From Mauremys mutica (Eukaryota; Chordata; Testudines; Geoemydidae), in assembly GCF_020497125.1 (NCBI RefSeq), contig NC_059081.1, positions 61,338,768 to 61,402,767 on the forward strand: 64,000 nt of DNA, given 5' to 3'. This document shows, one piece after another, positions 37,093 to 46,767 of the stretch; position 1 is the stretch's first letter; each line of letters begins with the position of its first letter. The notes beneath the pieces are model-generated. The model was not told the DNA's origin. It did not search any database and saw only the letters and a program-made list of their open reading frames with translations. Made by a program: the position numbers and the translations under genes.

Positions 37093-38016
37093 CTAGTTTA
37101 AAAACTGCTCTACAACCTTTTTAATGTTTAGTGCCAGCAGTCTGGTTCCACTTTGGTTTAGGTGGAGCCCATCTCTCCTGTATAGGCTCCTCCCATCCCA
37201 GAAGTTTCCCCAGTTCCTAATGAACGTGAACCCCTCCTCTCTACACCATCGTCTCATCCACGCATTGAGACTCTGAAGCTCTGCCTGCCTACCTGGCCCT
37301 GCGCGTGGAACTGGGAGCATTTCTGAAAATGCCACCATAGAGGTCCTGGATTTCAGTCTCTTCCCTAGCAGCCTAAATTTGGCTTCCAGGACATCTCTCC
37401 TACCCTTCCCTATGTCATTGGTACCTACATGTACCACGACCACCGGCTCCTCCCCAGCACTACACATAAGTCTATCTAGATGCCTCGAGAGATCCGCAAC
37501 CTTCGCACCAGGCAGGCAAGTCACCATACGGTTCTCCCGGTCATCACAGACCCAGCTATCTAAATTTCTAATAATCGAATCTCCCATTACTAACACCTGC
37601 CTTTTCCTAGAAACTGGAGTTCCCTCCCCCGGAGAGGCAACCTCAGTGCAAGAGGCAACCCCAGCACCATCTGGAAGGAGGGTCCCAACTACGGGAAGGT
37701 TTCCCTCTGCTCCCATTGACTGCTCTACTTCCCTGGGCCCTTCTTCCTCCTCAACAGCACAGGAGCTGTCTAAGCGGAGGTGGGACAATTCTACAGTGTC
37801 CCGGAAAGCCTCATCAACATACCTCTCTACCTCTCTCAGCTCCTCCAGTTCCGCCACCCTGGCCTCCAAAGTCCGTACATGGTCTCTGAGGGCCAGGAGC
37901 TCCTTGCACCGACTGCACACATACGCCACCCGCCCACAGGGCAGGTAATCATACATGCGACAGTCAGTGCAATAAACTGGATAGCCCCCACTCTGCTGCT
38001 GGGCTTCTGCCTGCAT
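37093..38016 (-). CDS. CR1 ORF1: zinc-finger/coiled-coil/SGNH esterase protein, 307 aa
   Basis: RNA-binding partner of ORF2. A cysteine cluster at 16-37 (CTDC, then C27, then CSRC) resembles the PHD-like finger of CR1 ORF1. A leucine-rich coiled coil follows at about 38-75. After an acidic linker, an SGNH-hydrolase (esterase) domain covers 138-305, with VMGDSIIRN (Ser147), HVGTNDIGKG (Asn200) and the catalytic pair in RDGLHLN (Asp282, His285). All four blocks are intact. Chicken and other CR1s have an esterase-type ORF1, so assignment is firm. The frame ends in TAG at 37095-37093, and the next codons in the same frame are GAG and the ORF2 start. Confidence 0.93.
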   Translation of the reverse strand: MQAEAQQQSGGYPVYCTDCRMYDYLPCGRVAYVCSRCKELLALRDHVRTLEARVAELEELREVERYVDEAFRDTVELSHLRLDSSCAVEEEEGPREVEQSMGAEGNLPVVGTLLPDGAGVASCTEVASPGEGTPVSRKRQVLVMGDSIIRNLDSWVCDDRENRMVTCLPGAKVADLSRHLDRLMCSAGEEPVVVVHVGTNDIGKGRRDVLEAKFRLLGKRLKSRTSMVAFSEMLPVPRAGPGRQAELQSLNAWMRRWCREEGFTFIRNWGNFWDGRSLYRRDGLHLNQSGTRLLALNIKKVVEQFLN

Positions 38017-38161
38017 TGTCTCCTAGTTAGTGAAAGGGTGGTTTACGGAAGGTAGTTTTGGAATGTAGTTTGGTTTATAGGTTTTAGGATTTTAGGGGGG
38101 GTCTACAGGGAAGGGGTTACGGCCGGCGAGGGGCTCCCACTCCCTTCACACTCCCCTTCTA

Positions 38162-38281
38162 AACTCCCTTGCGAAACTCCCTGTTAGCAGCCCCTGGTCG
38201 CTTGTGCGCGGCTTTATAAAGCCCTGGCCTGAGTGAATGCCCCGCCCACTGATTAAGGCTCAGCCAATTACCAGAGGCTTC
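38162..38281 (-). promoter_or_regulatory. CR1 5' UTR promoter unit, inner copy
   Basis: A 120-bp unit with a GC box (complement of CCCCGCCC, 38240-38247) about 20 bases upstream of the palindromic TATA motif CTTTATAAAG (38212-38221), read on the - strand. It appears identical to 38465-38584, with a repeat period of 303 bases. Confidence 0.75.
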
Positions 38282-38464
38282 GAGCTTTCAAACCTGCCTC
38301 CAACTGCCAGCCAGAGCACACGGTCCCTCAAACAACCAAACAACCAAACAGACTGACAAACACAAGCTCAGCACACAGCAAGTAACCCCCAAACACAAAC
38401 AAACACACACTACAGACAGTCACTTACCCCACAGATGCTGTATTAGCTCCTCCTTCACCTGGAG

Positions 38465-38584
38465 AACTCCCTTGCGAAACTCCCTGTTAGCAGCCCCTGG
38501 TCGCTTGTGCGCGGCTTTATAAAGCCCTGGCCTGAGTGAATGCCCCGCCCACTGATTAAGGCTCAGCCAATTACCAGAGGCTTC
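38465..38584 (-). promoter_or_regulatory. CR1 5' UTR promoter unit, outer copy
   Basis: Second copy of the 120-bp unit, with TATA at 38515-38524 and the GC box at 38543-38550. The 183 bases between copies include (CAAAC)n-like sequence. Outward of this copy the sequence is different, so it probably marks the 5' end of the element. Confidence 0.75.
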
Positions 38585-38687
38585 TGCAACTAGCAACTTT
38601 CACTAGCTTTAACTGTCTCAGGCTGTGGCTATGGCCTACTAGTGTGTCCCCAGTACTTGCCTGGGAGTAGTGCCAGGACCATTCTTG

Positions 38688-38800
38688 CACTACGTTGCAG
38701 TACCAATTGGTATCAGGGCCTCATGGTGCTAGGTGTTGTACAAACACATACAAAGAAACAATTCCTGACCCAAAGAACTCACTGTCTATGAAGACAAGTA
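38688..38800. repeat. SINE-type repeat remnant
   Basis: Contains CTCATGGTGCTAGGTGTTGTACAAACACA (broken by mismatches) and CCTGACCCAAAGAACTCAC, the 3' half of an amniote SINE family also seen at 58783-58872. Confidence 0.6.
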
Positions 38801-39016
38801 ATAGACAAAGATTATGGGGGAGAAGGATACAATTCAGTATACACATAGGTATACTTGCAATTGTTATTACTATAGATAGACAATTGATAGATGAGGAGAG
38901 CTGGCACTATCTCCCAAGATTTCACTAGTCAGTAGCAGCAGAGAGATTCTCAGAAGACACTGCTTTCTGCCTCTGACATGCTTTAGGAGGGGCCTTCAGG
39001 AAGAGGCTACTACTAT

Positions 39017-39306
39017 GGGCTTGTTTTTGCTATGGAGCTAAATTGGTGCTGCTGCAATTGATGCAGCAGCATTGATTTAGCAGGTCTAGAGAAGACATGC
39101 TCAATCAATGGGAGAGCACTCCCACCGATTTCTGTACTCCGCCTCAATGAGAGGTGGAAGCAGTGTCAGCGGGAGAGCGTCTCCCATTGACATAGTGTAG
39201 TGTAGTGCGGTAAGTAGATCTAAGCTACGTCAACTTGAGTTACGCTACTAATGTAACTCAAATTGTGTAGCTTAGATCGACCGGCAGTGGTGGTGTAGAC
39301 CAGGCC
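39017..39306. mobile_element. Harbinger-type MITE, about 290 bp
   Basis: GGGCTTGTTTTTGCTATGG at the left pairs with the inverted end GGTGTAGACCAGGCCT. Internal palindromes (AATCAATGGGAGAGC / GAGAGCGTCTCCCATTGA and TAAGCTACGTCAACTTGAG / CTCAAATTGTGTAGCTTAG) are typical of turtle Harbinger MITEs. Noncoding. Confidence 0.7.
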
Positions 39307-42300
39307 TGTAATTTTATATACTTTCTCTCTCGAACAACAGGATCCTGCATCCTCCTTGCTCCTATTGAATATCAAGACTGTTGGTGAAAGGTAATTGCTG
39401 GCCAAGACAACATTCAGCTTTGGACCAATCCACCATACAGCTCTGCATCAGCTCTTTTCTTTCATTAAGAAACTATAGCAGCCATTTGACCTTTGAGGAA
39501 ATGGGCAGGGAAAGGTGGGTGTGGGCGTGGGGTTGAAAGAATAGTTTAGTTTATAACGTAAGGTCATGGTATTATGAAGAGGTCTGGAGGCTGATGCTGT
39601 AAGGGAAACAATTTATGGTATTAATTTTGCTGAAATAAAAGAGTGAGGCAATTAAATATAAACTTGCAAGTAATGAAATTCCTGAAGGAACTGTTATCGC
39701 AGGCATTTTCTCCTGTCTGAAGACCTCAGAGCCTAATTCCATTTCATAGCATAAACCTTGTTTGTTTTTGACGAGCTCAATTGCTTGGCATGAAAATGCA
39801 ACCTGATGATATTGAAAAAAATATGACATTGATGCTTGCTATAGATTCACTGACTCTAAACTGGGGCCCTGTCACAGGCTGGCTGGTGCTTTTAGGGGAG
39901 CTGGGCCCAGCCTTGCCTGTGAGGGTAGTAGCCGTGCACCAGCTGATACTGATGTAGTGATTTAATGACACCCAATAGCCTGGGCTGTGAAAGGGTCAGG
40001 GTGGACTACAAAGAGAGAGAGAGAGAGCAAGTAAACAAGAACACATGCAGCTAGAGAAAGGAGCTCTGGAGTGGGCTGCTGAAGGGAGTCATGGTGAGTA
40101 ATATATGTTTGTCTATCAAGGGTGAGCCTAGGAAAAAGGACAAGGCCCAGAAAGGCAGTTCTGGGGGCTATTGTTTTGAGGAGGACCAAGGAGCTGGGCA
40201 GACCTAGGGAGAAGGCAGAGGGTATGTCTATACTGCAGCTGGAAGTGAGCCTCCTAGCCTCACACTAGCATACTAAAAATCGCTGTGTGGGTGTTGTGGC
40301 AATAGCATAGGCTCAGGCTAGCCACTCAAGCTCAAGCCCAAGTTGGTCTGAGCCCACAGGATAGGCTGAGAAGTATCCCATGACAGGCTGAAGGATCTCT
40401 TATTGGGACATATGGACTTATGTTACCCCAGAAAGGGCCTGGACTAGATGTGGCTTAACCACAGGGCAAGTTTGGATGGAAACAAGCCACTATGGGACCA
40501 AAGTGGCTGACAACTGGTGTGCTTGATGCAAACACCTTCAGCATGATACTCTAACACTACATGATACACTTACTGCTGTTGTGTTAGAGCAACTGCTTAC
40601 AGGCTCTCAAGGACACCTGTTAAGAAGAAAGTAAGTACTTGATTATGAATTGCAAGTATGTGCATTCCCAGGGCCCTGCAATCTTACAACTCAATTCCTG
40701 GAATCAGGCTCATTGCTAATGGGAAGAAATGCAGCTGCCTCCCACCACTACCCCCTGCAACCCTAGGAGTAGCTCTGATGTGAGCCAAGTGTACTGCTGC
40801 CCCTTCCTTACTATTCCTCAGCCTGAGCACCAGAAAGGGAGTGTAACGGAACATAAGAGCTGCCAAAAAGGAGGGACTGTGGCCTATTAACCATTTTTTA
40901 ATAGACTAGAGGTAGCTGCCTCCTGTAGGTCCTCCATGCCACTGAGTGTTCTATTTCTTCTTGTGTCCTCATTAATTGGATACCACTGGTAGAGATGGCT
41001 GTGTAAGGGAATCCATCTCCTTTGGCAAGTGCAAACTATGAGCCACAGCTGCAGCCCTGTATCTGGGCTACTATGACAGAGCAGTCAGGGATCCCCCTCC
41101 CCTGCTATAAGGGAATCGTTAGGTGGTATAAAGCTGGCATAGTCAGCTCTATTACTCTACTCCTCCCCCCATCACAGAGGATGTCAGGGCCGAGTGGGAA
41201 TTCATAGCACTCTGGCTGATCCTCAGCTGGTGTAGCAGTCCCCAGAGGCTGCTCTAGATGCAAGGGGATGTTGGAGGATATTTTGGCCCTTGCTGTTTAC
41301 AAGAGTGGCAGAATGAAAAGGTAAGTTTGAGCACCTTTCTCCTCCACCCTCAGCTAGGCTGAGGATTTAGCCCAATATCAGTAGTAGTTAGATCAGCTGG
41401 TTCAATGGAAAATACTGTCATTTATTTATATTTAAATAATACAAATAAAGCCCAGGCAAGAAGCTGCACATGCCCTAACAATTAGATTTATAATCTCAAA
41501 TCATCAACACGCAGCAGAAAAATGTACAAACAATGACTGAGTTCAGCCAAGCAGTGCAGAAAATCTGCACTTTTAGCACACCAGGAACATACCGCCAGCT
41601 TTTTCCCACCCTCACCTCCAAATCCTTATCAAATAATTTGATTTTACACCATGCATGGAAGGGCATCAAGGTCAGGCTATTTTGGACCGTATTTTTGTTA
41701 AAACAGGATTCTGTACCACCAATTTGCTCTGTTCTCTGAGATGATCATTATCATCTTCTGGGGGTGAAGTATCCGTATGGTGCATGGGGATTCAGCCATA
41801 TGAAACCTGCGAGTGCAAACCTTGAAGTCCTCACTCAGGTCTTTCTTGGGACAAGTCTCAGACTTCAGCGTGAGCTGACCTGAGGCAAACCTAAGTAAAA
41901 ACAGAGTTAAGGCTTCAGTCCTTTGTATGTATTGGGACATGGGCAGCCAAATAGCTATGCACCATATGAAAATGTATTTCCTTATGTCGCAATCTGGGGC
42001 CATCAAGCATAGTGTCCTAGGCAAATCGGACTATGTATTATACTGTTGCTACTGCCAAGGCTACTAAGTTCCCATCCAGATCTTATCCCCCCCCCGGTTC
42101 TGTCTCTCTTTATGGGGATATAACTGTACCTGCTTCTCACTGGTCCCTATTACCCTGCCATTTGTTCCATTTCTTCTTGTATTATCACAAGCCAACTAGT
42201 ATTTTACTTTTTTTAACGTCTGTTCATTTGTAGATAAAGTGCTTGTTAGCATCTAGATAATTCCCTTCATTTGACATATGTATTCTTTGACGTCTGTGTT

Positions 42301-43142
42301 AAGCATGATTTGGGGATTCTGTGACCAAAGTCTATATGAAGAATTAGGAATGTTTATTACCATGATCACTACTTTAAAGGTCTCTTGAGTGGGTGGCTGA
42401 GGTCTCGCCAAAGAAAAACTTTCTATTCATCTTGATTCGAGTCAGATAGCCCCCTTTATCTTGATGCCTTATAATCCCATCAAGACTTCTAAAAAACAGA
42501 ACTCTTCTAGGCAGAAAAGAAAGCTGTCCATTGAGACTGCCTCTCTTTGTTAAACTCCATGTTTCAATCTGCGTAAATGTTGCTGCATTATTTATGGAGC
42601 TCTGTTTCAGCATATGACCTCCTTCACTTTATCTTCATCCAACAATGCATTAATTTCCCCCAAATCGAGTTCTTTTTCTAGTCCTTAAAGCCATGAACAG
42701 TCTCTGGTTGTCTTTAGAAGTTTTATTTTTTGGGGCTAGATTCTCAGCTGGTGTCAGTTGGTGTAGCACCCTTAACTTCACCTGTAAGTGATCTAGTTTA
42801 GGTACATTATTTTTGGAATTATGTCTGCTCTCATAATTTATGCAAATCCATGTCTCTGTACTCTGTTCACTAGGTCTTCTGTGTAGTCTTTCGGAACATT
42901 GATGGCAGGTTGAGGGATCTGTAATTCCACTGTCTGAAGGGATACTGAATCACTTCCATTTCTTATTCATTAAAGTACATTTGTAACTTCAGAGTAATTG
43001 ATTCCTCATTTGTGTCAACTGGAAATATACAGCTGCATTTGATGGAAATAACCTATCATATAATAAAATATCACATAACAAGAATGGGCTGACGAGCAAA
43101 ATTAGCAATAGTCAGCACTGGTGAATAGCCAAGTCAGAAAAA
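39307..43142. other. No gene seen; possible LTR- or MITE-derived pieces near 39860-40340
   Basis: 39860-40220 has GC-richer phrases (GGGAGCTGGGCCCAGCC, GTGGGCTGCTGAAGGGAGTC) suggestive of an old LTR, but no ends were found. GGTATGTCTATACTGCAG at about 40221 is a Harbinger-MITE-like terminus without a partner. From 40600 to 43142 I see nothing beyond unique sequence. Confidence 0.35.
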
Positions 43143-43394
43143 GGACAGTTACCTGTTCCATAACTGGCATTCTTGGAGATGTGTTGCTCATGTCTATTCC
43201 AGCACTGGTGCACGTGGTGAGCACGCACTCCTACTGTGGCAGTTTTTCCCTCAGCAGTACCCGTAGGGGGAGTGCTGCTGCGACTCCTGGAGTGGCGCCT
43301 CGATAGCACGCTATAAGGGGAGCCGCGCGCTCCCCGCACCCTCAGTTCCTTCTTGCCGGACCAGTTCCGACAGAGGGGAAGGCGAGCGGGATGT

Positions 43395-43487
43395 GGAATA
43401 GATATGAGCAACATCTCGAAGAACGCCAGTTATAGAACAGGTAACTGTCCTTTCTTCTTTGAGTGCTTGCTCATGTGTATTCCACAG
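43395..43487. repeat. DIRS A internal complementary region
   Basis: 43395-43450 is the near-perfect complement of 43143-43200, and 43453-43487 is the exact complement of 45041-45075. In DIRS replication this region is thought to act as a splint for circularising the cDNA. Confidence 0.88.
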
Positions 43488-43528
43488 TAGGTGATTACAA
43501 GCTGTGACTGATGGAGGTGGGTAGGAGT

Positions 43529-44555
43529 TCACAGATTCCCTGGCTGAAGCACAGCTCTACCAAAATCAGCATCATCCCTGGCATGGGAGACGATTGCATA
43601 GTGCGACATGAACGTGTGTACTGAGGACCAGGTAGAGGCTCTACAGATGTCCTGGATAGGGACATGGGCCACAAAGGCAGCCGACAAGGCCTGAGCCCTT
43701 ATGATAGGTGGTGCGGGAACCCCTGCTAGGTTGTAGCATGTGTGGATGCACGATGTAATCCACCGGGAAAGCCTCTGGGTGGAGATCGGTTGGCCCCTCA
43801 TGCGCTCGTCTGAAGCAACAAAGAGTTGTGAAGACCTGCGGAATGGCTTAGTCCGATCCAGTTAAAAAGTCAGTGCTCTGCGCACATCAAGCGTATGGAG
43901 GCGACGTTCCTCATTAGAGGCATGAGGTTTGGGGCAGAGGATAAGCAGGAAGATGTCCTGGCCCATGTGAAAAGCGGAGACCACCTTAGGGAGGAATGCT
44001 GGGTGTGGGCAGATCTGAACCTTGTCCTTGTGTAAGGGGAATCGCAGGTCAGGGCCCTGAGCTCTGAGACCTGCTGGGCTGACATGATGGCCACGAGGAA
44101 GGCCACCTTCCATGCAAGGTAAGACTATGAGCATGTGGCCAGAGGTTCGAACGGGGGGCCCCCGTGAGGTGGGGTAACATGTGGCCAGGGGTTCTAGCAT
44201 AAGGAAAGGACGGGTCTAGCCCTTTGAGGAAAATGCCCGGTCATGGCATTGTTGACGCCTGGCAGGCGGAAAGCCTTCGGGGAGATGTCATGGGCTATAC
44301 AGAACTCCCAGAGGCTGAGGGCTTCCCAGACATTGCGGCGGTGTTGTCTGTGAGGATTCTGACCACCTTGCTGCGCAGCTGTGAGCTGAACACCACACAG
44401 GCTAAGCGTATCGCCCTGAGCTCCCTGATGAGGAGCAGTGCTGGCCACCGGAAGGTGCCGGGAGATTGCTGCGCACTGAAGATTAAGTGTCCGGTGCCGA
44501 TTCTGCTCGGCGCACTGGGGTTTGGGCCAGTGCTGACTCCATGAGAAGGGCCCAA
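43529..44555 (-). pseudogene. DIRS A coding remnant: RNase H and tyrosine recombinase
   Basis: From 44555 down, LLIRELRAIRLACVVFSSQL and ILTDNTAAMSG are the RNase H-like part of DIRS Pol, with ALSLWEFCIAHDISPKAFRLPG after a frame change. From 43801 to 43529 a 90-codon frame has RWITSCIHTCYNLAG, IRAQALSAAF and DICRASTWSSVHTFMSHYAI, the C-terminal catalytic part of the tyrosine recombinase with the likely nucleophile Tyr in SHY. Frameshifts and a deletion between the two make it nonfunctional. Confidence 0.75.
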
Positions 44556-45075
44556 AGTCTAATGTCTGTGTGTGTGTCTCTCTCTCTCTCTCCTCTCTTT
44601 CTTTTTAGTTCAGGGTTTAAAGGACCTGCAGATCTTACAGCGCTCGCTGATTGTGAGCTTCACCCAAGCAGCGAAGACAGTCGGCATGCGAGTCACTTCT
44701 AGGCATCAAACGCCTGCAAAACTTGCACGATTTAAACCCTGGGGCATGCCCCGGCCTGAATACTGACTAATTAAGTTAGTTGAATAAAATTTCAGCTTAG
44801 TAACACAGGTACTACTAACAACTAAACGAGTTCTGGGACGAGCTGCAGCAAAGCTGGAGCAAGTAGTTCCGATGCGCCGTCACTGGTGGCAAGAAGGAAC
44901 TGAGGGTGGGGGGAGCGCATGGTTCCCCTTATAGCATGCTATAGAGGCACCACTCCAGGGGTCTCAGCTGCTTTCCCCCTACGGGTACTGCTGAGGGAAA
45001 AACTTCTGGCATCGGTGCAGGGGGCGAGCACGCACACTTACTGTGGAATACACATGAGCAAGCACTCAAAGAAGA

Positions 45076-45887
45076 ACTTTAGTTCATCATCCTCTCATTT
45101 AACAAAGTATCTGCTTCTAATCCAATGAATCATTGTCACATTCTGGGGTGCAGCCCAGACCAGCAAGGGGGTTGTGTCACTGCCTTCCTTGTAACCATGG
45201 GTGCCTCACAATGCATCTCTGTTGTAGCTCCCACTCTGGACTGCTCACAGCCAGCCTACCAACATGCAGGTTGCACCCTGAGTATGTGTGTGCTAGGCAA
45301 TCCTGGTTCAGCCACTCTGATCCCACCAGCCTGTCTACAGCTCCACTCTCGCTTCCACCAGCCTCGGTTACTACTTGCAGAGTGACCCTAACATGCTCCC
45401 AGGTGCAGATTTCCCCCCCAAAATGGGTGTTCTGCACTGTCCAGCCCTTTCCTGGAATGTTCAGATATTAAGGTTCATTGCTCCTGTAAAGAGTTGATAT
45501 TCAACAGTTTACTTCAACTGGACTTACCAAACAGTTCAGTTTAAATAAAGTACTGGATTACTTTTAGACTAAAAATAAAGCAAGTTAGGATTTTAGGTGA
45601 ATGCAAGTATAAGAGAGAAAGTTAGAAATGGTTACCTGTAAATATCAGTGAAAAAACACATCTAAAAGTCAAACTTCTTCTAGCAAGTTTTGGCTCAATG
45701 CTTTGTTTGAGATGGCTTTTCTTATCCACAGTCTTCCAGCAAGATGGAGGTTGACAGTTTCCTTGGTCAGGATCTCTCCCAGAGGCCTGAAGGTGCTGGT
45801 GCCTTAGTTTTCTTAGAAGAAAGAGAGAGAACTTGGGGTTCTCTGCCCCTTTCTTTGGTGGATTCTTCTGAGGGTTACCCTTCAAAG
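45076..45887. other. No gene seen between DIRS A and hAT element
   Basis: Unique sequence with frames of about 110 codons on both strands. None has a recognisable domain. Confidence 0.4.
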
Positions 45888-46767
45888 CAGGGTAGGCAAA
45901 CGTTTTGGCCTGAGGGCCACATCTGGGTATGGAAATTTTATGGTGGGCCATGAATGCTCATGAAATTGGGGTTGGGGTGCAGGGAGGAGGTCAGGGCTCT
46001 GGCTGGGGGTGCAGGCTCTGGGATGGGGCCAGAAATGAGGAATTGAGGGTGTGGGAGGGAGCTCCAGGCTGGGGCAGGAGGTTGCCAGCTGGAAGTGCAG
46101 GCTCTGAGGTGGGGTGAGGAATTTGGGGTACAGGAAGGTACTCCAGGCTGGGCCCAAGTGGTTCAGAGGGTGGGAGGGGGATCAGGGCTGGGCCAGGGGG
46201 TTGGAGCACAGAGGTGGGGATGAGGGCTCTGGCTGGGAGTGCAGGCTCTGGGGTGGGGCTGGGGATCAGGGGTTTGGGATGCAGAAGTGTGCTCTGGGCT
46301 GGGCTCAAGGGGTTTGGAGGGCAGGAGGGGGATCAGGGCTGGGGCAGGGGGTTGGGGCACAGGAGGGGTTCAGGGAAGCAGCAGTATGACCCCGCTCCAG
46401 CTCCTATGTAGAGACATGGACAGGTAGCTCTGCACACTGCCCCATCCCCAGGGGCCACCTTGCAGCTCCCACTAGCTGCAGCTCCCACTAGCTGCAGTTC
46501 CCAGCCAGTGGGAGCTGCGGGGGCAGCGCTTGAGGCAGGGGCAGTGCACAGAGTCCCCTGGCTGCCCCTAAACATAGGAGCCAGAGCGGGGACATGCCAC
46601 TGCTTCCAGGAGCTGCGGCACATGTGTGTGGAGCGCCCCCCGTTCGCTGGCTGGAGTGTGGGAACAGGGCAAGCCCCAGCTCCTGCTCCCTAGCAGGAGC
46701 TCAAGGACCAGATTAAGTCAGCTGCTGGATTGGATGTGGCCCACGGGCCGCAGTTTGCCCACCCCTG
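45888..46767. mobile_element. hAT nonautonomous element, 880 bp, with internal minisatellite
   Basis: Begins CAGGGTAGGCAAACGTTTTG and ends CGCAGTTTGCCCACCCCTG, flanked by identical 8-bp CTTCAAAG (45880-45887, 46768-46775). About 45960-46380 is a degenerate minisatellite of GGGGTGCAGGCTCTGG / GGAGGGGGATCAGGGCTGGG units with a period of roughly 60-110 bases, and the rest is GC-rich with CTAGCTGCAG repeats. The terminal words resemble those of the MITE at 21093-21400. Long frames across it come from the repeats. Confidence 0.93.

Larger units (their letters stand above)
33879..38584 (-). mobile_element. Full-length CR1 LINE, about 4.7 kb, both ORFs open
   Basis: Read on the - strand: 5' UTR with two promoter units (38584-38017), ORF1 (38016-37093), ORF2 (37089-34084), a 3' UTR of about 200 bases and a tail of three ATGTTCTT-type octamers at 33902-33879. 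CR1 copies are usually severely 5'-truncated, so a complete copy with no frame break in either ORF is uncommon and points to recent insertion. It may be, or lately have been, able to move. The 5' boundary is set where the second promoter unit ends. Confidence 0.93.
43143..45075 (-). mobile_element. DIRS-type retrotransposon A, internally deleted
   Basis: The inverted terminal repeats are about 200 bases: 43143-43366 matches the complement of about 44865-45075 over words such as TTTTTCCCTCAGCAGTACCC and CTCAGTTCCTTCTTGCC. An internal complementary region at 43395-43487 joins the complement of the left end (43143-43200) to an exact 35-base complement of the right end (45041-45075). This geometry, without target duplication, defines DIRS elements. 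Coding remnants on the - strand are RNase H then tyrosine recombinase. At 1.9 kb it lacks gag and most of the reverse transcriptase. Confidence 0.88.

Noticed and set aside
34859..37948. Eight + strand frames of 70-190 codons
   Set aside because: They are antisense shadows of the intact CR1 ORF1 and ORF2 on the - strand.
39860..40220. Solo LTR of another retrovirus
   Set aside because: Composition is suggestive, but no TG...CA ends, target duplication or poly-A signal could be placed.
45882..46693. Many 60-105-codon frames rich in Pro/Ser/His or Gly
   Set aside because: They are produced by the G-rich minisatellite inside the hAT element at 45888-46767.
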